A stretch of 64,000 bases of DNA from positions 29,611,001 through 29,675,000 of the forward strand of contig CM032230.1 in the NCBI GenBank assembly GCA_019009955.1, read 5' to 3'. This DNA comes from Riptortus pedestris (Eukaryota; Arthropoda; Insecta; Hemiptera; Alydidae). This document shows, piece after piece, positions 12,241 through 23,768 of the stretch (its first letter is position 1; each line of letters begins with the position of its first letter). The position numbers were made by a program, and so were the translations under genes. Below the pieces are notes generated by a model. It did no database searches. It was not told the DNA's origin and worked only from the letters and a program-made list of their open reading frames with translations.

Positions 12241-12586
12241 AATATACTTTTTGAGCTTATTTTGATCGGCGGGGTCAAAGGGCGACATCGGCTCTGCCTA
12301 TAAAAGGGCGACGTCGCAAAGGATTAAAGCCAGTCATATCTCAGATCCTGTTGAGGGACAACCCTTGTCCAGTGACATCTCGCTAATCCTTCTGCCCTCA
12401 GTCAGACTACTTCTCGCCTGCACTATCTCTCACGGCAGAGTCTCATAGAGAACTATAAAAACAGCTGTGCTTTATTTGTAATCTAGTTTAAGTAGAGATA
12501 AGTGACCCCCTTTGTTATTAAAAGGTGCCTCTTCATTTTGATTAATACATCATTTTGATTACCTCTTCATTTTGATTAATACATAT
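12241..12586 (+). promoter_or_regulatory. Possible LTR or promoter segment with TATA box
   Basis: A GC-richer pocket holds TATAAAAG at 12299-12306, flanked by two related GGGCGAC(A/G)TCG motifs; the second contains the palindrome CGACGTCG. A 23-nt direct repeat beginning 'cctcttcattttgatta' closes the segment at about 12529 and 12562. The layout resembles the U3/R region of a retroelement LTR. I see no second LTR, primer-binding site or polyprotein, so a host promoter or an unknown repeat is equally possible. Confidence 0.3.
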
Positions 12587-13458
12587 TAGCAGATTCCCCC
12601 CCCCCAGGAGATGACGAAAATGAGGTCCGTTCAAAATTTTATATATATATATATATATATTTGTCTGTTAACGCTCTAGCGGTCGCAATTTTTGTTTGAT
12701 CGTTACCAAACTCGATATTTAAACGTTTTATGCAAAAAGAAGATCGTGTTAGTTAATGACGGAAATCGGATCAGTGGGGTTTAGAGGGGTAGTTTTCGAA
12801 ACTTCGAAATATCTCTGTTACTATACATTGGATCGAAAAATATTATAAAACTAATCATATTGGAAATTAAATTTACTACAAATATTGTTATATAAATGTA
12901 TTCTCTATCTTGAATATTAACCGGGATATTTGCATTTTTCAGTTTTCAGCTTTCAGTAAACCGCCACTTCTACTCATGTTACATAAACAATACTGTGCTA
13001 CATAATGAATCACATTATTCGAAATTTAAATACCCAAAATTGTATTCAAGAGACCTTTATTATACGAGATACATGAAAAAATGTCCCGGTGACCCCCCCC
13101 CCCCGTCTTAAGGTTTTGGACTACTAAAATTAGATTGGTTGAGATAAAAATTATTCTGACTCATTATTAATTAAAGTACTAGTTATAGTAAATAGTTCTC
13201 AATAAAATTAATACGTTATATTCTGATATATTTCAGAAATTGTTATTCTTTCCGGTGTGAAACGGGCAGACCCGTTTGTTTACATTTCTAACCTAACGCT
13301 TCCTGTCGGCAGTTTATTGAAATTGTATGAAACATTTCTTATTTCCGTTTGTATTTATTCACGGTGGTGTTGTGTTACAAGTATGTAGATTTATCTATTA
13401 CTAAACTTCAAGAGGGAAATCTGCTTAGTTTTCAGCCCCTGCGTGACGGACTTTTATT
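12587..13458 (-). repeat. GTCACGC-family element, near-complete A-long copy
   Basis: On the minus strand it has an intact 5' end (13458) and A-long interior with an extra AT-rich insertion. The internal hairpin is followed by (TA)n near 12640-12660. The 3' block is shortened: 'catctcctggg' joins directly to a G-run and AATCTGCTA, so most of the 3' block and the inner palindrome arm are deleted. Confidence 0.7.
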
Positions 13459-13614
13459 GGGGAATATTTAATTATAAATAAATTTATATATATTTAAATT
13501 TTGACTAGAGTCGATTGTTGGTGAACCATTCCTAAATGCTTGTTAGTGATTTGGTTGTGGGAATTATCATCTCTTACAGCTTCCACTGCCTATTTCCGCA
13601 ACCAGATCGCAGCA

Positions 13615-13895
13615 GTTGTTAATGACTGAAACCATACGAAGAATAAGGGAATGGGGCTTAGAGGGGGGAATTCGACAATTTTATCGAAAAATGTTATAGA
13701 ACCAATCTTGATAAACTATTGATGCTCTACAATTATTATTAAATTCAATAAACCATCACTTTTACTAATCGCAATTTCACATAAAAGTATAAAATATAGT
13801 ACAAATTCTGAGATGAGATCAATAGTGTGTCATGCCCGTACGTGGAAAATCTGTTTAATTTTAGCGACCTGTCACGCAGGACTTTTTATAGATTT
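13615..13895 (-). repeat. GTCACGC-family element, 5' half (subfamily C)
   Basis: On the minus strand the 5' tip reads agtcctgcgtgacagg with a scrambled hairpin. It continues through 'gatttttccacgt', a C-type interior and the 'aagattggttctataacatttttcg' block. A 63-codon open frame on the opposite strand here is spurious. Confidence 0.5.
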
Positions 13896-13905
13896 GGAAT
13901 TTTAT

Positions 13906-14390
13906 GAATGTCACATGGGGGATTGGTTATGGGCAATGTACTATAAAAATAGTGGAGTGTTATTGGCAAAGGAAACCATTTTAAGAATGTTCTTTAATGT
14001 ATAATATTCCTTTATTTATGGTTTACTGATTAACCATTTTAACAATATTACGATAAATTCTTTGGATTGTAGACTTAGCACCTGACTTGTCAGAGATTAT
14101 AGGGATTATTCCATTAAACCTAATTAGCTTAGAGCTAAGGACACAAGGTCATTAAACTCTGTATGTCTGGGGGTGCCGAATCCGGAATTGGATAGGCCGT
14201 GCTTTAAGGATTGCTGAGATGGCTGGAGTACAAAGGGAAGGCACCGACAAAGGGACTTTCTACCTCAAAAGCCGAACCTGTGAAGGCACTTGCTAGTGAC
14301 ATTTGGTTTCGCTTTTCCCAACACCATTAGACTCAAATAGTCTGATGTTTAGGGTAGGGGCGGATATCTCTTTGGACAACACCTCAAACG
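13906..14390. other. Unassigned sequence, locally GC-richer
   Basis: The stretch 14085-14330 is less AT-rich than its surroundings and contains no open frame with recognisable protein similarity. It may be part of an unrecognised repeat. Confidence 0.35.
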
Positions 14391-14391
14391 T

Positions 14392-14490
14392 AAATCTGTC
14401 ACGCAGGTGCTACGCAAGCTAAGCAGATTCCCTGCAAGGTGGAATGGGACGTCGATGATGTCATCTGAAATTAGAATCTTTATTTATACC
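14392..14490 (+). repeat. GTCACGC-family element, 5' tip
   Basis: The sequence aaatctgtcacgcaggtgct is followed by 'aagctaagcagattccct'. The match to the family then fades within about 60 nt. Confidence 0.6.
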
Positions 14491-14521
14491 GTAATAAACT
14501 TGAAATTTATTTTGGACACTA

Positions 14522-14755
14522 GGGGCTCAGGTTAACCATTGGAGTTAAAGCGTTGACTTTAGTCTCACATGGCAAACCTAGAGTGACCATTCCGATTCTC
14601 GCCTGGGCAAAGGAAATTATTTAGTGAGGGAATTCATTAAAGAACATCCTAAATCCCTCCCTGGCCAGCCAAGGGTGGGAACCTGAAGATAACCCGGCCC
14701 AATTCGCCTGAGTTGCAAAAAGTGGACGTTAATAAATAATAATAATTTGGACACG
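14522..14755 (+). repeat. tRNA-derived SINE, near full length
   Basis: The head has an A-box-like GGGCTCAGGTTAACCA and a B-box-like CCGATTCTCGCC about 65 nt downstream. The body follows ('gcaaaggaaattatttagtg', 'aattcattaa', 'aacctgaagataaccc', 'gcctgagttgcaaaaagtgg'). It ends in a short (TAA)n tail. RNA polymerase III boxes and the simple tail are hallmarks of a tRNA-derived SINE. The B box is one base off the usual GTTCGATTC, whereas the 38.7 kb and 44.65 kb copies keep it. Confidence 0.75.
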
Positions 14756-15439
14756 AGAATGTTAGTGATACAGTTGCATTGATAAATAATCGTACGAGTA
14801 TGTGTTGGGATAAGAAAGGGTGACAAAAATATAAATATCTCGATTATTATTCGACTTAGTTAAATAAATAATAAATTTTGTTATATGGTAATATTCAACC
14901 TGAAGAATCATAACAAAGACATACATGCCATGTATTTTACTCTTTCCTTAATATACAACTCTAATTTCGGTTATAAGCAAATTCCATCTTCGGTTTTATA
15001 TGATAAATCTTGAAAATTGCCATGGGTTGCCATTCCTCTTCGCTATGACATACCATGGAGACTGTAGGGTTCGACTGGACCTCATCTAAAGTGCCCAGTA
15101 AACGATCAAAATGTTTGCCAAATTTTACGTGTTAGATAAACAATCTACGTGTTTGGTGGAATTATCGTCACCAGTTATATACCTCAAAGTTATTGATAAC
15201 CATTAAGTAGGACATAGATTTCCGCGTAACAGTGTCCTGGTTTTTAATACGGGGACTCAGCAATGACAGTAAGTCTTCAAAATTTGTTGTCCATTCGCAG
15301 AAAGTTGGCGTAGTCTTCTGGCTCTGTGTGCAATATTTCCTGCTAGAAATTTTCGTGGGCATATTTATCACTTAATTTTAACCACTCTCTACTCCATCGA
15401 CTAGTTTTTAGTTTCCCATGACTCATGAGTACTCCTGAC
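14756..15439. other. Unassigned sequence
   Basis: A short stretch at about 14825-14860 resembles the GTCACGC-family 'aaatatctcggttaatattc' block. The rest is unrecognised. Confidence 0.35.
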
Positions 15440-15772
15440 GCAATTTTTGAAATTTTAATTCAAATGTCCATCAATCCTACCTAGTATATGACGAAAATGA
15501 GGTCCGTTCAAAACTATATATATATATATATATATATATTCTGTAACCGCCCTAGCGGTCGCAATTTTTGTTTGAAAAAAAAAAACTCAATATTTAGTCG
15601 TTTTATGTAAATAGAAAGATCAATTTCGTTAACGGCTGAAATCGGAATTGTGTTTATTCACTTGATATTGACTGTGCTATTGTGTAACCATTGTATAGAT
15701 TTATCTATTGTTAAGCTTGTAGAGGAAAATCTGCTTAGTTCACGCAGCCTCCTGCGTGACGGACTTCTTTCT
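15440..15772 (-). repeat. GTCACGC-family element with internal deletion
   Basis: The minus-strand 5' tip (15766) has a one-base hairpin insertion. It jumps early to 'gaaattgatctttc', then 'gcgaccgctagggcggttac' (internal hairpin), (TA)n near 15517-15539, and the 3' block. The terminal palindrome is not recognisable. Confidence 0.65.
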
Positions 15773-17465
15773 TCTTAGTACACAGAGTTAGAGTCGATGC
15801 CAAACATGCTGTATCTGTACTCATTATAGGCTCTGTAGTTAGTAGGTGGGGGGGGGGACGTTCTCGGCAGGAGAAAACCGAAACTGTGTACATATTTGAC
15901 AAATATGTGTTTAATAATCCCTGATAAAAAGATAAAATTTGTCAATCAAATTTGATCATGGACAGGGTACTTAATGAGCACAGTCTGCCCATCTTAATAA
16001 CCATAGAGTATTAGTATCACCTTTCAATTGGACAAATCGTCTCTAGCTGCATTATACCCAAAATAAATAAATGGAAAACTGATAGTTTATCAAATGCTCT
16101 AATGGTATAGTTCTCGTCTATATTGCCAAAGTTCTGCGGGCTTGAATGTGGGATTTTGAAACCCAAGCTTTGGATGAAGGACTATAGCTGTTGACCCAAA
16201 TAGAAACAGATTTAGGTTAAGGGCTACACAAACCTGGAATGAGGACAGCCGTTTGTCAAGAAGGGTATTGTACTAACTAGGGTGCAGTGTTACTCCTGAA
16301 TCATGTACAACCACAAGAGATCTTCTATAGAGTATCATAATAATCCATTAATACTCGTGAATTAATCCTGTTATTTCAATGGCTGTGATTTTAATGTTTT
16401 TTTTTCTCGTAATGAGTTTTAAGTTTAATGCTGTCAATTAATAGATGTAGTCCATAAGTTTAATGTAATTGCTAATAACATAATATTTCTTCAATAATTC
16501 TTCTTAGTGTTTATTTAAATAGCTTGGTTGAAAATTTATTCTGCCTTAATGAGTTAAATGGTTTCTGTGATACCGGCGCGTAGGTTTAAAGGCATACGGC
16601 CAAGAACCCCCCCCCTTACCAAAAAAAAGAAAGAGGGGGTTGAAAAATATAAAGTTAAAAAAAAGAATATAAATAAAAAAAATAATGTAAAAAATATACG
16701 CATATTTATATATAATAAAAAGTCGGCCTACCGTGTGTGTGCCTGGGACTTCCCATGACTGGAGAACTCAATTACGGTCTGAAGAGTGTTGGGCATTGAT
16801 AACCGTGAAGTTTTTGCCCAAAATCAAACAAACAAACATCGTGATTTAAAGGAAATTTTAAGGAATCCCAATTGTTTTGTTTACACCATCAATAACGAAA
16901 TGTCTCATAGCTTTACCATTTCCCGTCTTTTAGCTAATTTCATTCCAGTGAAGGAAGGAATTACAGTAAGACCCACGGAAAAAGCTAGACCCTGTACCAG
17001 AATAAACCTTTCATCATTGTGGCCTATGGTAGCAAAAAGACCATTGCAAAGAAATTGACAAATATAGATGTGTTCTTAGTAAGTGTTGCATATTATGCCC
17101 ATTATTTATAGAACTCGCTCAATTGCGAATCACAAAATCTCTCGTTTTGCTTTTCAGAGATGCAGAAAATATGAGACAGGCCTCCTAAGGGTCTATTTCT
17201 TATTTATTTGGGTCATTTAACTGAGTTTCAGTTATTCAAGCCAGGATTCCGCTTTATATCACGTCTTTCTTTGATTCTCCTTTCTCTTTCTCATTTTTTA
17301 GTGATGTTAAGTATGTACATATATTTATATCTTGGTTATGAGAATAAGCTCAAATCGTTTCCCCATAGATTGTATTAGTATAGCCCATAGTGTATTATAA
17401 TATCGCCTACACCACATCTAAAATTTCGATTAATGAATTTTAAAGTTTTGAATGTACCTAGACTT
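15773..17465. other. Unassigned sequence
   Basis: A C-run and A-rich purine stretch lies at 16600-16690. A 90-codon frame at 16786-17058 has ordinary composition but no recognisable domain. I record it only as a possible unknown. Confidence 0.35.
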
Positions 17466-17928
17466 TTAGAAGACTTTTTCGCGATTTTCGAAAAATTTCT
17501 TCAAATGTCCATCGATCCTACCCAGGAGATGACGAAAATATATACCGTATATATATATATATGTCTGTTAACGCTTTATGTAAAAAGACAGATCAAGTTC
17601 GTTAATGGCTGAAATAGGACTAGAGGGAGAGGGGGTGGTTTAGAGGGGGGGATTTTCAAAAATTCAAAATATCTCCGTTATTATGCATCGGATCGAAAAT
17701 TTCTTTAGTTCTTGGACTACTAAAATTTTAGCTATTAAAATATAAATTATTCTTACAATTCAGAAGCCGTTTCAGTTGGGAATTTATTTTAATTAACTGA
17801 AAGATTTCTCATTACCGTTTGTATTTAATCAGGGTGGTATTGTGTTACCAGTATGCCGATCTCTCTATTGTAAAACTTCACATGGGAAATCTGCTTAGTT
17901 TACGCAGCCCCTGCGTGACGGACTTTTT
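17466..17928 (-). repeat. GTCACGC-family element, A-long 5' half joined to 3' half
   Basis: The minus-strand 5' end is intact near 17925. The A-long segment stops early, skips the central 'ctcggttaatattc' region and resumes at the C-run, the 'gaacttgatctgtc' block and the TA array (17540-17562). The 3' block follows; the terminal palindrome is missing. Confidence 0.65.
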
Positions 17929-18420
17929 TTTTTGGAGTTGCATTCGTGTCGCATCAAAAAATACCGGATCCCCCTCCCCAAATAATAAATCAGCATTTGC
18001 TGGAAGTTCTTCTCGATTACTTTCTGTAGAAGAAAAGTGCAGCAAAAACATGCCGTTTGCTTGTAGTTTCCCTCGACTACGCCAAATTGTAGATACTAGT
18101 TCCTACACAATCGTGGGATTTCGATAGTGTTACAAAATGTTCCGAAATGAGGAACTCGAGGAATTGTTTGGTATTGATCGATGTCAAACACCTAAATAAT
18201 CTCTTGGGCATTATTCCATCGGTAAAGTTCAGCCCGGTAGCATCTGTGTGCTTAAGTGATACTCTCAGTCGGTAAATTTTAATCCCATTTAAATGGGTTT
18301 GTTGAAACATTTTGTTTTTTTAGGTCCTGTAGTTTTATTGATATTTCTATGCAAGACCAGCAACATCCTTTTTTTAAATTTTAGAACGAATTTGTTCCTT
18401 ATTTATTGCAGCTTTTATTG
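17929..18420. other. Unassigned sequence, GC-richer than background
   Basis: Two small opposing frames (17819-18127 plus, 18077-18310 minus) overlap here, neither with a recognisable domain. The stretch lies directly upstream of a hammerhead-like motif and could be the remnant of the element that carried it. Confidence 0.3.
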
Positions 18421-18485
18421 GTTGTAGCTCTGATGATGAGAATGTGGATTCCTGAAAGCGCTAAGCGTTTAGAAAATATATTGTG
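18421..18485 (+). ncRNA. Hammerhead-ribozyme-like core (candidate)
   Basis: CTGATGA lies at 18430-18436. An 17-nt segment able to form a GAAT/ATTC helix follows, then GAAA at 18454-18457. A possible 4-bp helix III (GCGC, loop TAA, GCGT) and a TTA triplet come next. This is the order of the catalytic core of a hammerhead ribozyme. I could not draw a convincing helix I, so activity is doubtful. Penelope-like and some other retroelements are known to carry such motifs. Confidence 0.3.
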
Positions 18486-19354
18486 AGGAGCCACAAAATT
18501 GTGTTCTTGATAACCTGATTCATAACCCTCTCCACCAGCAGAAATATAAATGACATTAAGAATTATCTACAGCATTGGAAGTTTATCGATCATTCATTGG
18601 ATCGCCGGGAGTGGAAATGTAAACCAGAACTACGGAATGTTACAGTGAAAGGCGTTTCACTCATTAAGTGCGCGAGCAACTATCACTTCTATACACCACA
18701 CATTTTAGAGTTGGATGGCTCTTATAGTCCAATTAGATGATTATGTCCAATCCTCAGTCGTTTAACAACTACTTCCAATCATTATTGGCTTATTGGTGCG
18801 TTTTTTTTTATTATTGGGTGAACAATTAGTAAAAAACAAATCAAAAGCTTAGTAATTGAATTAGAATGTTATACTCTTTAATTTGGTTCTATGCTTTGAG
18901 TCCGTGAAATTGAGGAGAATAGAGAGAGATCTACTAATTATAATATAAGTAGTTTAAAATACATTTGTACATAATGAAATATGGCTCTCTTGTGTCAATT
19001 TTATGGGCATCATCTCTGTTCCGTAGAACCTATAAATAAATGTTAATTTTAAAAGTAATAACATGACCAAGAAACATTGTATGGCAAGAGTTTAAATTGC
19101 CTTTATATTAAAAGTTTAATGCCAATATTCGTGGAAAGGCTCTAACCTCTCATGCCTCTTATAATATAGAACTCATTAATTCTCAGCATGTCTTTGAACA
19201 AATTAAACCTCTTATGTACTTACTTTCATAAAAAATAATTGGTTCATTCTTTGGGCTAATAAGATTAATTTTCTTTCAAAGTATAACTATTTTGTGTAGT
19301 TCATCGCTTACAAAATTAAATGATTTTAAATTTCAGCAAGTTTCCCTTAATTTA
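18486..19354. other. Unassigned AT-rich sequence
   Basis: Nothing was recognised. Confidence 0.45.
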
Positions 19355-19533
19355 CTCACAACTATTGAGTATGTACTCATGACGCGATACTAAAAAGATT
19401 CTTTCGAATATCCATCGTTCCTAGGAGTTGACATAAACGAGGTCTGTTCAAATTCACACCCAAGTTTGCAAATCCTCCAGCTGTCTAGTTTCTTATGATT
19501 ATTACCAAATTCGATAATTAGGCGTTCGATATA
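19355..19533 (-). repeat. GTCACGC-family element, 3' half fragment
   Basis: The minus strand shows 'aaactcgata'-like interior, a degenerate hairpin, the 'gaacagacctcgttta' and 'ggaacgatggatattc' blocks and 'gcgtcatgagtac'. It is cut by, or abuts, the plus-strand copy starting at 19535, giving an inverted pair. Confidence 0.55.
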
Positions 19534-19534
19534 A

Positions 19535-19992
19535 TAGTCTGTCACGAAGGAAGGGTCTACCTAAACTAAGCATATTTTCCACGTGAAATTTGACAATAGC
19601 GAAATTTCACGAGATCCGAACAATTACGGAAACTAGCTCTTGACGGAAACTCACGACTAGACCCGAAGTTAGCCTATCTCACCTCGACCGTTACTATTAA
19701 TAAAAATGCAAATATCTCGGTTAATATTCAAGATAGAGAATACATGTACATACCAATATTTATAGTAAATTTAATTTGCAATAAGATTGATTCTATACAA
19801 TTTTTCGATCCGACGTATTGTAACGGAGATATTTCGAATTATTAAAATCCTCCACTCTAACCCCCCCCCCCTACCCCTGGTCCGATTTCAGCCGTTAACA
19901 AACTTCATCTTTCTTTTTACATAAAATGACTAAATATCGAGTTTGGTAACGTATAAACAATAATTGCGACGGCTAGAGCGGTAAGAGACAAA

Positions 19993-20041
<49 letters not shown>

Positions 20042-20174
20042 ACAGTTTTGAACGGACCTCATTTTCTTCATCTCCTAGGTAGGATCGATGGGCATTTGAA
20101 GAAAAATTTTCGAAATCGCGTCATGAGAACGACCTCAATAGCTGATTTCCCTTAAGGGAAATCTGCTAAAACTG
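19535..20174 (+). repeat. GTCACGC-family element, complete A-short copy
   Basis: The 5' tip carries an altered hairpin. The A-short interior with 'ctcacgactagacccg', C-run and 'gtttggtaacg' block is present. The internal hairpin has a G for C change, (TA)n lies at about 19995-20040, and the 3' block is intact. The terminal palindrome is perfect apart from the family's usual single mismatch, ending GGGAAATCTGCTAAAA. Confidence 0.8.
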
Positions 20175-20295
20175 AAGAGTAGTTAATTACTGAAATCGTA
20201 TCAAGAGAAATGGATTCCTAGTTTATTTTTTTATCTTTTCACTAGAATATTGATTTGTTAATCAGCCATCAGTATACTTCACTTTGGCATATTAA

Positions 20296-20715
20296 TTAAA
20301 ATGCCGTCGCCCAGGGGCTGTGTAAACTAAGTAGATTTTTCATCATCTGGTAAGGCAGTACTCATCTCACCATACATTCTTCATTTCTAAATTAAAATCC
20401 GTTGAGTAGAAATTATGTGTTTACTGAGGACTGAAGACAAGAAAGTACGAATAACTTACTAAATATATGATTTCTGAAAAAAATGTATAGATCAACAATT
20501 ACGGAGCATCACAGTTTACCAAGATTGGTCTGTATAAGATATAAGAAAATATAACGAAGATATTTCGAATTTCCTAGAGCGCGAGAGCGCTAACAGGCAA
20601 GTATATATACACATATACACACACGTGTGTGTGTGTGGCTCAGGTTTTTTTTTTTTCGATAACCGCATCATTAGAAAGAACCTCAATAGTAGATTTCCCT
20701 TAAAGGAAAATGCTA
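20296..20715 (+). repeat. GTCACGC-family element (subfamily C), internally deleted
   Basis: The 5' tip CCGTCGCCCAGGGGCTGTG is followed by the C-type segment ('caccatacattct', 'ttctaaattaaaatccg'). It then has 'gcgcgagagcgctaacaggc', CA/TG microsatellite at about 20605-20635, and a shortened 3' end finishing 'gatttcccttaaaggaaaatgcta'. Confidence 0.6.
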
Positions 20716-21904
20716 AATGACTTCGTTATTGACCTAAGAGGATTTATTTCATTTCTGATTTTAACCAAAACTACTAATATTGTAGATAATGTCCAAAGAC
20801 TAGGTTTTAAATAAGGAAAGGTGAACGAATTGAGTGAAATCATCATTAGGTTTGATTAAGAAGGCAGGAAATTAAAAGTAATTCTAAATCCTTAACTTAT
20901 AATTGAAAATAATTATATAGGACGATCTCTTGACCTATAAATTTCTTTAGCCTATTTTCTTCATCTGTTCCGTGTCTGGCCTAAAATATATAAATTCTCC
21001 GCAAACGGGAGAAGGGTAATTGAATAAAACCCTAAATCCTTTTACCAATAACCGTTTTGATTAATAAAAACGAAATTGAAACTCAAAAAAAGTAAAAGTT
21101 TATAGAATTCTTGGTATTAACTCTGAAAACATCATTCTTTCTGATAATTTTTTCATTGAATGGCTAATGTCATCAGATGTCAAAGATTAATAATTTCCAT
21201 ACTTTCATCATATTCATGCATATAATCGCGAGATACGCTTTAAAGAAGATTAAGCAAGAGCAAGTTGATTAATAGAATAATGAATTTTCTTGAAGAAGAA
21301 CAACAAAAAAATAGCGACAAAATATTACTTTAAATAAGCCTTTTCTTTACGTAATATATAATAAAATAAGTTTTTTACATCGCAGTTTCCTACTAAGCAA
21401 TATATAGGATACCGGTTATTAATATATAATGATTATCAGTCCTATGATTGCCATACACAATATTTGTAAAAATTAAAAACAATTATTTCCCAAAAAATTA
21501 TTATAATTTAGAAAACTATTTTTAGTAATTACTATTAAGCTTCTTTTATTTTAATAACGAAAAACGAGAAAGACATATTTAATAGCTATGCTTTTTTTCT
21601 GCTTAAAATTCTATCCCTACGAAGGTAAAAAATAATTACCTCCAAGCTATTTTTCTATAATTATTCAGATCATATTATAAATCAGATTATTCATTAGTTC
21701 TTAATTGGAATAAGCTTTTCGCTGTATTCAGCTTTTTAAAATTTTATATACAGGGTGTATTAAAAAGAATCATCTCATTTACCTCTCTTATATTTTTGAA
21801 TCTAATAAGCTTATACAATTAATTTTTTTTTTTTTTTTTATGAAACTGAAACGCAAAATGTTTTAATTCATAGCCCCTCATTGGTGTTCATTATGCCCCT
21901 ATTT
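20716..21904. other. Unassigned very AT-rich sequence
   Basis: No open frame of note and no recognised repeat apart from short A/T runs. Confidence 0.5.
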
Positions 21905-23250
21905 AGTTGCCCTCAAGTACAGTTTGTTTTGAGTTACAGCATGTCCTCAGTTACAGCATGCCCCCAGTTGCAGCATGTCCTCTGTTGCAGTATGTCCTCA
22001 GTTGCAACATGTCCTCAGTTGCAACATATCCTCAGTTGCAACATGTCCTCAGTTGCAGCATGTCCTCTGTTGCAGCATGTCCTCTGTTACAGTATGTCCC
22101 AGTTGCAACATGTCCTCAGTACAGCATGTCCTCTGTTACAGCATGCCCTCAAGTACAGTTTGTTTTCAGTTGCAGTATGTCCTCAGTTGCAACATGTCCT
22201 CAGTACAGCATGTCCTCGGTTACAGCATGCCCTCAGTTACACCATGTCCTCTGTTGCAGTATGTCCCAGTTGCAGCATGTCCTCGGTTACAGAATGTCCT
22301 CAGTTACATCATGTCCTCTGTTGCAGTATGTCCCAGTTGCAGCATGTCCTCAGTTGCAGCATGTTCACAGTTGCAGCATGTCCTCAATTGCAGCATGTCC
22401 TCAATTGCAGGATGTCCTCAGTACAGCATGTCCTCAGTTGCAGCATGTCCTCGGTTACAGCATGTCCTCAGTACAGCATGTCCTCAGTTGCAGGATGTCC
22501 TCGACTACAGCATGCCCTCAGTTGCAGCATGTCCTCAGTTGCAGCATGTCCTCAGTTGCAGCATGTCCTCAGTACAGCATGTCCTCGGTTACAGCATGCC
22601 CTCAGTTGCAGCATGTCCTCTGTTGCAGCATGTCCTCAGTACAGCATTTCCTCGGTTACAGCATGCCCTCAGTTGCAGCATGTCATCTGTTGCAGCATGT
22701 CCTCAGTTGCAGCATGTCCTCAGTTGCAGCATGTCCTCAGTACAGCATGTCCTCGGTTACAGCATGCCCTCAGTTGCAGCATGTTGCAGCATGTCCTCTG
22801 TTGCAGTATGTCCCAGGTGCAGCATGTCCTCAGTTGCAGCATGTTCACAGTTGCAGCATGTCCTCAATTGCAGTATGTCCCAGTTGCAGCATGTCCTCGG
22901 TTACAGAATGTCCTCAGTTACATCATGTCCTCTGTTGCAGTATGTCCCAGTTGCAGCATGTCCTCAGTTGCAGCATGTTCACAGTTGCAGCATGTTCACA
23001 GTTGCAGCATGTTCACAGTTGCAGTATGTCCCAGTAGCAGCATGTCCTCAGTACAGCATGTCCTCGGTTACAGAATGTCCTCAGTTGCAGCATGTCCTCA
23101 GTTGCAGCATGTTCACAGTTGCAGCATGTCCCCAATTGCAGCATGACCTCAGTACAGCATGTCCTCAGTTGCAGCATGTCCTCGGTTACAGCATGCCCTC
23201 AGTTGCAGCATGTCCTCTGTAGAGCATGTCCTCAGTTCTGTGCTGTAGGA
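21905..23250 (+). repeat. 17-bp CAGCATGTCCTCAGTTG minisatellite
   Basis: About 1.3 kb of tandem units has consensus GTTGCAGCATGTCCTCA (17 nt). Variants include a TTACAGCATG type, a shorter 16-nt GTACAGCATGTCCTCA type, and a GTATGTCCCA type. The unit has no stop in any forward frame and 17 is not a multiple of 3, so all three plus frames stay open for about 400 codons and share one 17-residue repeat. These frames are not genes. Variant units recur in blocks, which suggests expansion of multi-unit segments. Confidence 0.9.
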
Positions 23251-23768
23251 GGGTCAACACCGAAGTACTACGTAAATCATGTTGAACAGTCGTTACTGTG
23301 CAAAGCATAGAACATAAATAGCTTTCTGTTGTCCAGACGCCACACACTGGAGCGAGTGATAGGGTAAGCCGGACATTCATTAATATCTCCGTTTCTACTG
23401 CTCCTAGAATATTGATTCTGGTGTCATTTTAAAGCACATCGAATACTCCATTGAACTACCTGATCATCAATTTTTTAAAAAATTTTGCCAGATGCGATAC
23501 AATGGTAGGATGAATTTTAAATGTGTACATACAGATTATTTATCGCTTACTAAGTAGAGAATTGTGATTTGTAGACACATAATATCAACATATGTGTTAT
23601 AAATTTTAATTTTTTAATAAATTGAAATTCACAAAAGCAATACTAAAATTGTAAACGAAAATATATCTAGAATAAAAATTAAAAAAAAAAAAATCTATGT
23701 ATTTAATTTAATATTGAGAATTTGTAAGCTGGAAGAATATCTAACATTTCTAAAATTCCAAATGTTTT
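23251..23768. other. Unassigned AT-rich sequence
   Basis: This lies between the minisatellite and the transposase fragment. I looked for a Transib-type terminal repeat and saw none I could support. Confidence 0.4.

Noticed and set aside
16786..17058. 90-codon frame starting MLGIDNREV
   Set aside because: No domain, no conserved motif and no splice context; too weak to call a gene.
21905..23250. CRISPR-like array
   Set aside because: The units are contiguous with no unique spacers, and the genome is eukaryotic.
21881..23310. Three overlapping plus-strand frames of 376-421 codons
   Set aside because: They are the same 17-nt minisatellite read in three phases; the unit simply lacks stop codons.
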